The position numbers and the translations under genes were made by a program. Positions 14,543 to 24,400 of a DNA stretch of 64,000 nucleotides are shown in pieces. The notes beneath the pieces were generated by a model. The model did no database searches, was not told where the DNA came from, and saw only the letters and a program-made list of their open reading frames with translations. This DNA comes from CAMLIZ01 sp036231905. Its GTDB lineage: Bacteria > Pseudomonadota > Gammaproteobacteria > Burkholderiales > Burkholderiaceae_C. Location of the stretch: the NCBI RefSeq assembly GCF_036231905.1, contig NZ_JAZARE010000005.1, positions 186,001-250,000 on the forward strand. The letters run 5' to 3'. Positions within the stretch are counted from its first letter, which is position 1. Each line of letters starts with the position of its first letter.

Positions 14543-16780
14543 ATGAGCGAGACGCCCGCACCATCGACCCAGGCTGCCGCCCCCCCCGCTCCTGCCACCG
14601 CTGCTGCCGCCACGCCGGCCCCCATCACCTCGCGCCTGCGCGAAGACCTGCTGCACCCTGACCCGCTGCTGGACTGCCTGGTGGAGGTGTGCCGGCTGCA
14701 TGGCCAGAACGCCTCGCGCGCGTCGCTGTCGGCCGGCTTGCCGCTGGTGGGCGGGCGCCTCACGCTGGAGCTGGCCGAGCGCGCCGCCTCGCGCGCCGGC
14801 ATGGCCACCCGGCTGCTGCGCCTGCCGCTGGAGCAGATCGACCCGGCCAGCCTGCCCGCCATCCTGGTGCTGGCGGACAACAAGGCCTGCGTGCTGCTGA
14901 GCCTGGCGCAGGGCGAGGAGCCCGCGCGCGTGCTGCTGCCCGAAACCGGCCAGGGCTCGGTGCCTCTGACGAGAGAAGAGCTCGCCGCCCGCTACAGCGG
15001 CGTGGTGCTCTCGGTGCGGCCGCACTTCCGCTTCGACGACCGCACGCCCGACGTGCGGGCCCATCGCAGCGGCCACTGGTTCTGGAGCGCCCTGCTGGAG
15101 CAGCGCTTCGTGTACCGCGATGTGCTGTGGGCGGCCGCGCTGGTGAACCTGTTCGCACTCGCCTTCCCGATGTTCTCGATGAACGTGTACGACCGGGTGG
15201 TGCCCAACAACGCGGTGGAGACCTTGTGGGCCCTGGCCATCGGCGTGGTGCTGGTGCTGTGCGCCGACCTGTTCATGCGCAACCTCCGCAGCCATTTTGT
15301 GGACGAAGCGAGCGCGCGGGTGGACGTGCAGATCTCGGCCAAGCTGATGGAGCGGGTGCTCGGCATGCGGCTGGAGCATCGGCCGGAGTCGGTGGGCTCG
15401 TTCGCCTCCAACCTGCGCGGCTTCGAGCAGGTGCGCGATTTCATCGCCAGCAGCACGGTCACCGCGCTGATCGACCTGCCCTTCGCGCTGCTGTTCGTCA
15501 TCGCGATGGGCTGGATCTCGATGTGGCTGGTGGCGCCGGTGGTGATCGCGTTCGCGCTGATCCTGGTGGTGGGCTACGTGCTGCAGCACCGGCTGCATGC
15601 GCTGGCCGAAACCACCTACAAGGCGTCGGCCCAGCGCAACGCCACGCTGATCGAGAGCCTGACCGGCATCGAGACCATCAAGACGCAGGGCGCCGAGGGC
15701 GTGATCCAGGCGCGCTGGGAGCGGGCGAACCGCTTTCTCGCCAGCGTGAACGTGCGCATGCGGGGGCTGTCCTCCGGCGCCATGTATGCGACCAACTGGC
15801 TCACGCAGATGGTGACGGTGTGCACCGTGATCATCGGCGTGTACCTGATCTCGCAGCGCGAGCTGACCATGGGCGCGCTGATCGCGGCGGGCATGCTGGC
15901 CGGGCGGGCGCTGTCGCCGGCGAGCCAGATTGTGGGCCTGCTGATGCAATACCAGGGCGCGCGCACCGCGCTCGAATCGCTGAACAAGCTGATGGACAAG
16001 CCGGTGGAGCGGCCCAGCAGCGCCGAAGGCGGCAGCCCCTTCATCCAGCGGCGCGAGCTCAAAGGCGACATCGAGTTCCGCAACGTGCGTTTTGCCTACC
16101 CTGGGCGCGACGACCCGGCGCTGGATGGCGTGAGCTTCAAGATCGCCGCGGGCGAGCGCGTGGCGCTGATCGGCCGCGTGGGCTCGGGCAAGTCCACCAT
16201 GCAGCGGCTGATGATGGGCCTGTACCAGCCCACCGGCGGCGCGGTGCTGCTCGACGGCATCGACGTGCGCCAGCTCGACCCGGCCGACGTGAGGCGCAAC
16301 GTGGCCTCGGTGTCGCAGGACGTGATGCTGTTCTACGGCTCGCTGCGCGACAACATCACCTTCGGGCTGCCCTATGCCGACGACTCGGCGGTGGTGCAGG
16401 CGGCGGAAACCGCGGGCCTGGCGGAGTTCGTGAACCGGCATCCGCGCGGTTTTGACATGCCGGTGGGCGAACGTGGCGAGCTGCTCTCCGGCGGGCAGCG
16501 CCAGGGCGTGGGCATTGCCCGCGCGGTGCTGCACAACGCGCCCATCCTGCTGCTGGACGAACCGACCAGCGCGATGGACTTCTCCACCGAAGCCCAGGTG
16601 ACCGCCCGGCTGGGCGCCTTTGCACACCAGAAGACGCTGGTGCTGGTGACGCACCGCACTTCGCTGCTGTCGCTGGTGAACCGCGCCATCGTGGTGGACG
16701 GCGGCAAGATCGTGGCCGATGGCCCGCGCGACCGCATCATGGAAGCGCTGCAGAGCGGCCGCATCGCGAGGGCGCAATGA
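14543..16780 (+). CDS. lapB: Type I secretion permease/ATPase for the giant adhesin (LapB-like)
   Basis: This is the inner-membrane ABC exporter of a type I secretion system, 745 residues. Residues of about 40-165 are a C39-peptidase-like domain (DPLLDCLVEVCRLHG, then LPLVGGRLTLELAERAA) without the normal catalytic arrangement, as in LapB/LssB exporters of uncleaved substrates. A six-helix ABC membrane domain spans about 195-480. The ATPase domain has Walker A GRVGSGKST, signature LSGGQRQG and Walker B LLLDEPTSAMD. It overlaps the adaptor gene as ATGA. An Ala/Pro-rich 30-residue leader precedes the first domain. Context with the adaptor, adhesin, LapD, LapG and TolC-type genes assigns it to adhesin export. 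Confidence 0.94.
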   Translation: MSETPAPSTQAAAPPAPATAAAATPAPITSRLREDLLHPDPLLDCLVEVCRLHGQNASRASLSAGLPLVGGRLTLELAERAASRAGMATRLLRLPLEQIDPASLPAILVLADNKACVLLSLAQGEEPARVLLPETGQGSVPLTREELAARYSGVVLSVRPHFRFDDRTPDVRAHRSGHWFWSALLEQRFVYRDVLWAAALVNLFALAFPMFSMNVYDRVVPNNAVETLWALAIGVVLVLCADLFMRNLRSHFVDEASARVDVQISAKLMERVLGMRLEHRPESVGSFASNLRGFEQVRDFIASSTVTALIDLPFALLFVIAMGWISMWLVAPVVIAFALILVVGYVLQHRLHALAETTYKASAQRNATLIESLTGIETIKTQGAEGVIQARWERANRFLASVNVRMRGLSSGAMYATNWLTQMVTVCTVIIGVYLISQRELTMGALIAAGMLAGRALSPASQIVGLLMQYQGARTALESLNKLMDKPVERPSSAEGGSPFIQRRELKGDIEFRNVRFAYPGRDDPALDGVSFKIAAGERVALIGRVGSGKSTMQRLMMGLYQPTGGAVLLDGIDVRQLDPADVRRNVASVSQDVMLFYGSLRDNITFGLPYADDSAVVQAAETAGLAEFVNRHPRGFDMPVGERGELLSGGQRQGVGIARAVLHNAPILLLDEPTSAMDFSTEAQVTARLGAFAHQKTLVLVTHRTSLLSLVNRAIVVDGGKIVADGPRDRIMEALQSGRIARAQ

Positions 16781-18201
16781 ACGAGCGCCTGCTGCATGCC
16801 GGCCGCACCCTGCTTGCCGGGCTCGAACGCGTGCGCATCCACCTGGAGCCACTGACGACTCGTCTGTTCGGGCCACCCTTGTCCGATGGCGATGCCGCCG
16901 CTGGCGGGCTGCGCCCTTTCGAGCAGGAGGCCGACGAGCTGATGTCGCGCAACCGCACGCGCCGGGCCCAGAAGATCGTGCGCTCGGCCGTGATGGTCCT
17001 GCTGCTGCTGTTGCTGTGGGCCGCTTTTGCGCACGTGGACGAAGTCACCCGTGGTGAAGGCCGCGTGATCCCGTCGCGCCAGCTGCAGGTGCTGCAGGCG
17101 CTGGACGGCGGGGTGGTGGCCGAGATCCTGGTGAAGGAAGGCCAGGTGGTGGACAAGGGCCAGCTGCTGCTGCGCATCGACGAAACCCGGGCCACTTCCG
17201 GCGTGCGCGAAAGCGCGGCCACCGGGTTTGCGCTGCAGGCGCGGCAGGCCCGGCTGCGGGCGCTGGCGCAGGGCACCAGGTTCGAGCCGCCCACCGCTCG
17301 CGATGCCGAGGAGCAGCGCACCGTGGGCGAGGAACTGCGGCTGTACCAGGCCAAGGTGTCGGAGCTGAACACCATGCTGCAGATCAACCGCCAGCAGCTG
17401 GCGCAGCGCCAGCAGGAGCTGACCGAGATGCGCGCCCGCAAGGCGTCGGCCGAGCGCAGCCTGGACCTGGGCCAGCAGGAGCTCGCCAAGACACGGCCGC
17501 TGCTGGCCACCGGCGCGGTGTCGGAAGTGGACATCCTGCGCCTGGAGCGCGACGTCGCCCGCAGCCGCGGCGAGGCGGAACAGGCGGCCGCCCAGATCGC
17601 ACGGGTGCAGGCGGCCATCGGCGAGGCTGAGCGCAAGACCGAAGAAACCGAGCTCACCTTCCGCAACGAGGCCCGGCGCGACCTGGCCGAAGTGACCGGC
17701 AAGCTGAACGCGCTGAACCAGGGCGCGGTGGCGCTGGCCGACCGGGTGGACAAGGCCCAAGTGCGCTCCCCGGTGCGCGGGCGGGTGCAGCGGCTGCTGG
17801 CCAACACCGTGGGCGGCGTGGTGCAGCCGGGCAAGGACATCGTGGAGATCGTGCCGCTGGACGATGCGCTGATCCTGGAGGCGCGGGTGGCGCCCAAGGA
17901 CATCGGTTTCATCCGGCCGGGCCAGAACGCGACGGTGAAGTTCACCGCCTACGACTTCTCCATCTACGGCGGCCTGGACGCCACGGTGGAAAACATCAGC
18001 CCGGACACCACGATCGACGAGCGCGGCAACGCGTTCTACCTGGTGCGGGTGCGCACCCACCAGGCCAACTTCGGCGAAAAGCTGCCGGTCATCCCCGGCA
18101 TGACGGCCGAGGTGGACATCCTCACCGGCAACAAGACGGTGCTGTCCTACCTGCTCAAGCCCCTGCTCAAGGGCAAGGCGTACGCGCTGCGCGAACGTTG
18201 A
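16777..18201 (+). CDS. lapC: HlyD-family type I secretion periplasmic adaptor (LapC-like)
   Basis: This is the membrane-fusion subunit linking the ABC exporter to the TolC-type pore, 474 residues. A cytoplasmic stretch of about 65 residues is followed by one membrane helix (SAVMVLLLLLLWAAF, about 70-85). Next come the barrel-sandwich half with QVLQALDGGVVAEILVKEGQ, a long alpha-helical hairpin with coiled-coil character (about 190-320, including QQLAQRQQELTEMRARKASA), and the returning lipoyl half with VRSPVRGRVQRL. PGMTAEVDILTGNKTVLSYL near the end is the HlyD-family C-terminal signature. Its start overlaps the exporter stop by 4 nt, and the adhesin gene follows after 217 nt. Confidence 0.95.
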   Translation: MNERLLHAGRTLLAGLERVRIHLEPLTTRLFGPPLSDGDAAAGGLRPFEQEADELMSRNRTRRAQKIVRSAVMVLLLLLLWAAFAHVDEVTRGEGRVIPSRQLQVLQALDGGVVAEILVKEGQVVDKGQLLLRIDETRATSGVRESAATGFALQARQARLRALAQGTRFEPPTARDAEEQRTVGEELRLYQAKVSELNTMLQINRQQLAQRQQELTEMRARKASAERSLDLGQQELAKTRPLLATGAVSEVDILRLERDVARSRGEAEQAAAQIARVQAAIGEAERKTEETELTFRNEARRDLAEVTGKLNALNQGAVALADRVDKAQVRSPVRGRVQRLLANTVGGVVQPGKDIVEIVPLDDALILEARVAPKDIGFIRPGQNATVKFTAYDFSIYGGLDATVENISPDTTIDERGNAFYLVRVRTHQANFGEKLPVIPGMTAEVDILTGNKTVLSYLLKPLLKGKAYALRER

Positions 18202-18418
18202 ACCGCGGCCGCTGAACTTTTCCCGCCGTCCCGCTCCAAAGCGACCTTGCCCTGCCCGCGCCGGATGGCGCGCCCGCAGGGCTTGTCTCCGGTTGTATCA
18301 AATTCTCACAAACCGGGGTAGCGAGTGATCTGGTTCACGGATCACCCCCTTTTCCAAACGCTTAAGCCGGCGCCCGACCCTATGCTCGGGCACGGCCATC
18401 CTCGCGCGAAGTCATTCC
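18202..18418 (+). promoter_or_regulatory. Leader and presumed promoter region of the giant adhesin, with a dyad
   Basis: This 217-nt gap includes an AT-richer segment (about 18290-18312) and a dyad, GTGATC (18325-18330) and GATCAC (18340-18345), with a 9-nt spacer. The symmetry is that of a dimeric regulator site, but the protein is unknown. The adhesin ATG has only a weak purine tract (GCGAAG) upstream. I find no convincing sigma-54 or sigma-70 promoter. Confidence 0.35.
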
Positions 18419-21400
18419 ATGCCCATTCTTCTCCAGACCATCAAAGGTACCGTCACCGGCTTGTGGGGCGTTGCCCAGGTGAAGGGGGCCGACGGCGTCG
18501 TGCGGATGCTGAAGCTGGGGGATGTCGTCCACAAGGGCGAAGCGATCCTCACCAGCCAGGACGGCATCGTGCAACTGACGCCCGAGGACGAGGGCACCGC
18601 CGTGGCCGTGGCGGCGAAGCCGGCGGTTCCTGGGACGGACCTGGACGAGACGATTGCGCAGATCGAGCGGGGCGACCAGCAGGCCGTGCCGGCCGCCGGC
18701 CTGGCAGCCGATGGCGGCGGTGGCTTGACCCCGGGGCTGCGCGTGGACCGCATCACGGAATCGGTGAGCGGCGGCGGCGGGCCGGCGCCGGCTGCAGACG
18801 TGAATACCCCTGCAGTGACCTTTGCGGGCGGCAACCCGGCCGCCCGACCGGCCGACACGGCAACACCCGATGCGGCGCCCGCGCCGACTGTCGGGCTGAG
18901 CGCGTCGGCGGCCACTGCCGCCGAAGGCGGCGCCGTGGTGTACACCGCCACGGTCAGCACCCCGGTAACGGGCTCGCCGCTGGTACTGACGCTGTCCAAC
19001 GGCCAGACGATCACCATCCCGGTCGGCCAGAACACCGGCACCAGCGCGCCGTTCGTGCTGCGCAACGACGACGCCTACGCTCAAGGCGACCAGACCGTCA
19101 GCGTGGACATCGTGTCCGCGACCGGCGGCGGCTTCCCCACCCTCACGGCGAGCAGCACGGCGGCGACCACGGTCACCGACGACCTGGATGCCACGACGGT
19201 GACGTTGAGCGCGTCGGCCGGCACCGTGACCGAAGGCGGCGCCATCGTCTACACGGCGACGGTGAACAACCCGGTGACCGGCGCGCCGCTGGTCATCACG
19301 CTGAGCAACGGCCAGACGATCGCCATTCCTGTTGGCCAGAGCTCTGCCAACAGCGCACCGTTTGCGGTGCGCGCCGACGACGCCTATGGCGAAGGCAACC
19401 AGACGGTCACCACCGGCATCGCGTCCACCTCGGGTGGCAACTACGAAGCGCTCACCACCGCCAGCACCGCATCCACGGTCGTCACCGACGACGCAGATGT
19501 CACCACCGTCAGCCTGAGCGCCACGCCGAGCGTGGCCGAAGGCGGCACGATCACCTACACCGCCACGCTGAGCCAGGCCGCGCTCACGCCGGTCACCGTG
19601 ACGCTGTCCAACGGCGCCACCATCGCCATCGCCGCCGGCCAGGCCAGCGGCAGCACCAGCGTGGCCGCGCCCTCGGATGACGTGTATGTGGACGCGGGCA
19701 CTGTCTCCGCGACGATCAGCAGCGCCACCGGCGGTGGCTTCGAGACCCTCACCGCCAATCCGGCTGCGGCCTCGACCTCGGTCACCGACACGGTGGACAA
19801 CACCACTGTCAGCCTCAGCGGCAGCGGCTCCGTGGCCGAAGGCGCTTCAGGCAGCTACACCGTCTCGCTGAACGCTCCGGCGCAGACCGCTGTGACGGTC
19901 AACTTGGCCTACAGCGGCACCGCTGCCGATGGCAGCGACTTCACCGGCGTGGCCTCCGTCACCATCGCCGCCGGCGCCAGCAGCGCCAACTTCTCCATCG
20001 CCACGGTGGACGATGCAGCCGCCGAAGGCAGCGAGAGCTTCACCGTCAGCCTGGTCTCGGCCAGCGGTGGCAACTTCGAGGCGCTCGCCCTCAATGGCAC
20101 GGCCAGCAGTGTCACCACCACCGTGGTGGACAACGACGTCTCGGTGCTCAGCCTGGCGGCCACACCGTCGATCACCGAAGCCGGCGGCACCATCGTCTAC
20201 ACCGCCAGCCTGACGCAGGCTCCAGTGAGTGACCTCACGGTCACCTTGTCCAACGGCCAGACGATCACCGTGCTGGCGGGCCAGACCAGTGGCAGCGTGT
20301 CGGTGCCGTTTGCGCCGGCTGATGACGTGTACGTCGATGCCAGCACCGTCAGCGCCAGCATCACGGGCACGAGCGGTGGCGGCATCCTGCTGTCGGTGGA
20401 CCCGACACCCGCCACCACGTCGATCACCGACACCATCGACGCCACGACGGTCACGCTCACCGCTTCCGCCAACACCGTGGCGGAAGGCGGGACCATCATC
20501 TATACAGCCTCGGTGAACAACCCGGTCACCGGCTCTCCGCTGGTCGTCACGCTGAGCAACGGCCAGACCATCACCATCCCTGTCGGCCAGAGCTCCGCCA
20601 ACAGCGCCGCCTTTGCCGTGCGCGCCGACGACGCTTACGCCCAGGGCGACCAGACCGTCACGGCAAGCATTACTTCGACCTCCGGCGGCAACTACGAAGC
20701 GCTGACCACGACGAGCACCGCATCCACCGTTGTCACTGACGACGGCGATGCCACGGTTGTCACCCTGAGCGCGTCCACCAACACCGTGGCCGAAGGCGGC
20801 TCCATTGTCTACACGGTCGCGGTCAACAACCCGGTTGCTGGCGCTCCGCTGGTTGTCACGCTGAGCAACGGCCAGACGATCACCATCCCGGTCGGCCAGA
20901 GTTCTGCCAACAGCGCCGCGTTCGCCGTGCGCGCCGACGATGCGTATGCGCAAGGCAATCAGACCGTCACGACGAGCATTACCTCGACGTCCGGCGGCAA
21001 CTACGAAGCGCTGACGACGACCAGTACCGCCTCTACCGTGGTCACCGACGACGGCGATGCCACCGTCGTCACGCTGACCGCCTCCACCAACAGCGTGGTT
21101 GAGGGTGGTTCCATCACCTACAGCGCCGCGGTGAACAACCCGGTCGCCGGCACGCCGCTGGTGATCACGCTGAGCAACGGCCAGACGATCACCATCCCGG
21201 TCGGCCAGAGCTCCGCCAGCAGCGCGGCTTTCCCGGTGCGCGCCGACGACGCCTATGCCCAAGGCAACCAGACGGTCACCACCGGCATTGCGTCCACTTC
21301 GGGTGGCAACTACGAAGCGCTCACCACCACCAGCACCGCATCCACGGTCGTCACCGATGACGCCGACGCCACCACCGTCAGCCTGAGCGCCACGCCGAGC

Positions 21401-24400
21401 GTGGCCGAAGGCGGCACGATCACCTACACCGCCACGCTGAGCCAGGCGGCCCTCACGCCGGTGAACGTGACGCTGTCCAACGGCGCCACCATCGCCATCG
21501 CCGCCGGCCAGACCAGCGGCAGCACCAGTGTGGCCGCGCCCTCGGACGACGTGTATGTGGACGGAGGCACCGTCACGGCCACCATCACCGCTGCCACCGG
21601 CGGTGGCTTCGAGAGCCTCACCGCCAATCCGGCTGCGGCATCGACCTCGGTCACCGACACGGTGGACACCACCACCGTCAGCCTGAGCGGCAGCGGCTCC
21701 GTGGCCGAAGGCGTCGCGGGCAGCTACACCGTCTCGCTGAACGCCCCCGCGCAAACCGCCGTCACGGTCACCCTCGCCTACACCGGCACGGCTGCCGACG
21801 GCAGCGACTTCACCGGCGTGGCCTCGGTCACCATCGCCGCCGGCGCGAGCAGTGCCAACTTCTCGGTTGCCACGCTGGACGATGCGCTGGCCGAAGGCAG
21901 CGAGAGCTTCACCGTCAGCCTGGTCTCGGCCAGCGGTGGCAACTTCGAGGCGCTCGCCCTCAATGGCACGGCCAGCAGTGTCACCACCACCGTGGTGGAC
22001 AACGACGTCTCGGTGCTCAGCCTGACGGCCACACCGTCGATCACCGAAGCCGGCGGCACCATCGTCTACACCGCCAGCCTCACCCAGGCCCCGGTGAGCG
22101 ACCTCACGGTCACCCTGTCCAACGGGCAGACCATCACCGTGCTGGCCGGCCAGACCAGCGGCAGCGTGTCGGTGCCGTTTGCGCCGGCTGATGACGTGTA
22201 CGTCGATGCCAGCACCGTCAGCGCCAGCATCACGGGCACGAGCGGTGGCGGCATCCTGCTGTCGGTGGACCCGACACCCGCCACCACGGCGATCACCGAC
22301 ACCATCGACGCCACGACCGTCACCCTCACCGCTTCCGCCAACACCGTGGCCGAAGGCGGCTCCATCATCTATACAGCCTCGGTGAACAACCCGGTCACCG
22401 GCAGCCCGCTGGTCGTGACCCTCACCAACGGCCAGACCATCACCATCCCGGTCGGCCAGAGCGCCGGTGACAGCACGCCGTTTGCGGTTCGTGCTGACGA
22501 TGCCTACGCCCAGGGCAACCAGACCATCACCGCCGGCATTGCATCCACCTCGGGTGGCAACTACGAGGCGCTGACCACCACCAGCACGGCGAGCACGACG
22601 GTGACCGACGACGGTGACGTCACCACCGTCACGCTCGCTGCCACCGCGTCGGTGGCCGAAGGCGGCGTCATCGCCTACACCGCCACGCTGAGCCAGGCCG
22701 CACTCACCCCGGTGAGCGTGACGCTGTCCAACGGGGCCACCATCAGCATCGCGGCCGGCCAGACCAGCGGCACCACCACCGTGGCGGCGCCCACGGACGA
22801 CGTCTATCTGGACGCCGGGTCGGTATCGGCCACCATCACCGCAGCCACCGGCGGCGGCTTCGAGTCGCTGGTGGCCGACCCCGGCGCGGCAGTCACCACG
22901 GTGACCGACACGCCGGACGCCACGACGGTCACCCTCACCGCGTCGGCCAATACAGTGGCTGAAGGCGGTGCCATCGTCTACACGGCAACGGTCAACAACC
23001 CGGTGACCGGCAGCCCGCTGGTGGTTACCCTCACCAACGGCCAGACCATCACCATCCCGGTGGGCCAGGCGATGGGCAACAGCGCGCCCTTTGCCGTGCG
23101 CCCCGACGATGCCGATACGCAAGGCAACCAGACCCTGACGACCGGCATCGCCTCCACCGCGGGCGGCAACTACGAAGCGCTTGTCGCGACGAGTACCGCA
23201 TCGACGACGGTCACGGATGACGGCGACATCACCACGGTGACCTTGACGGCGTCCGCCAACACCGCGAGCGAAGGCGGCTCCATCGTCTACACGGCTGCGG
23301 TGAACAACCCCGTGGCCGGCTCTCCGCTGGTCATCACGCTGAGCAACGGCCAGACCATCACCATTCCGGTCGGCCAGAGCTCTGCCAGCAGCGCCGCTTT
23401 CGCGGTGCGGGCGGACGACGCTTACGCGCAAGGCAACCAGACGGTCACCGCGAGCATCAGCTCGGCCTCTGGCGGCAACTACGAGGCGCTGACGACGGCC
23501 AGCACCGCCTCTACCGTTGTCACCGATGACGGCGACACCACCGTTGTCACGCTGACCGCCTCGACCAACACCGTGGCCGAGGGCGGCTCCATCGTCTACA
23601 CGGTGGCGGTGAACAACCCCGTCACTGGCACGCCGCTGGTCGTCACGCTCAGTAACGGGCAGACGATCACCATTCCGGTCGGCCAGAGTTCGGCCAACGG
23701 TGCGGCCTTCGCCGTGCGCGGCGACGATGCCTACGCGCAAGGCAACCAGACCGTCACGACCAGCATTGCCTCGACCTCCGGCGGCAACTACGAAGCGCTG
23801 ACGACGACCAGTACCGCCTCTACCGTGGTCACCGACGACGGCGATGCCACCGTCGTCACGCTGACCGCCTCGGCCAACACCTTGGCCGAGGGCGGTTCCA
23901 TCGTTTACACGGCCGCGGTCAACAACCCGGTGACCGGCACGCCGCTGGTGATCACGCTGAGCAACGGCCAGACGATCACCATTCCGGTGGGCCAGAGCTC
24001 CGCCAACAGCGCGGCCTTCGCTGTGCGCGCCGACGACGCCTATGCGCAAGGCAATCAGACCGTCACCACCAGCATTGCCTCGACGTCCGGTGGCACCTAC
24101 GAAGCGCTGACAACGACCAGCACTGCCTCTACCGTCGTCACCGACGATGGCGATGCCACCGTCGTCACCTTGACTGCCTCCACCAACACCGTCGCCGAAG
24201 GCGGCTCGATCGTCTACACGGCCGCGGTGAACAACCCCGTGACCGGCACGCCGCTGGTGATCACGCTCAGCAACGGCCAGACCATCACCATCCCGGTGGG
24301 CCAGAGCGCTGCTGACAGCACGCCGTTTGCAGTGCGCGCCGACGACGCCTATGCACAAGGCAATCAGACCGTCACCACGAGCATCGCCTCCACTTCCGGT

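Noticed and set aside
14543..15050. An active C39 bacteriocin peptidase in the exporter
   Set aside because: The domain lacks the expected catalytic Cys-His arrangement and a double-glycine leader substrate. LapB-type exporters carry an inactive C39-like domain.
14450..16876. An 800-codon open frame on the minus strand opposite lapB
   Set aside because: It is rich in His, Arg, Gln and Ala, typical of an antisense shadow, with no family signature. The plus strand has all ABC transporter motifs.
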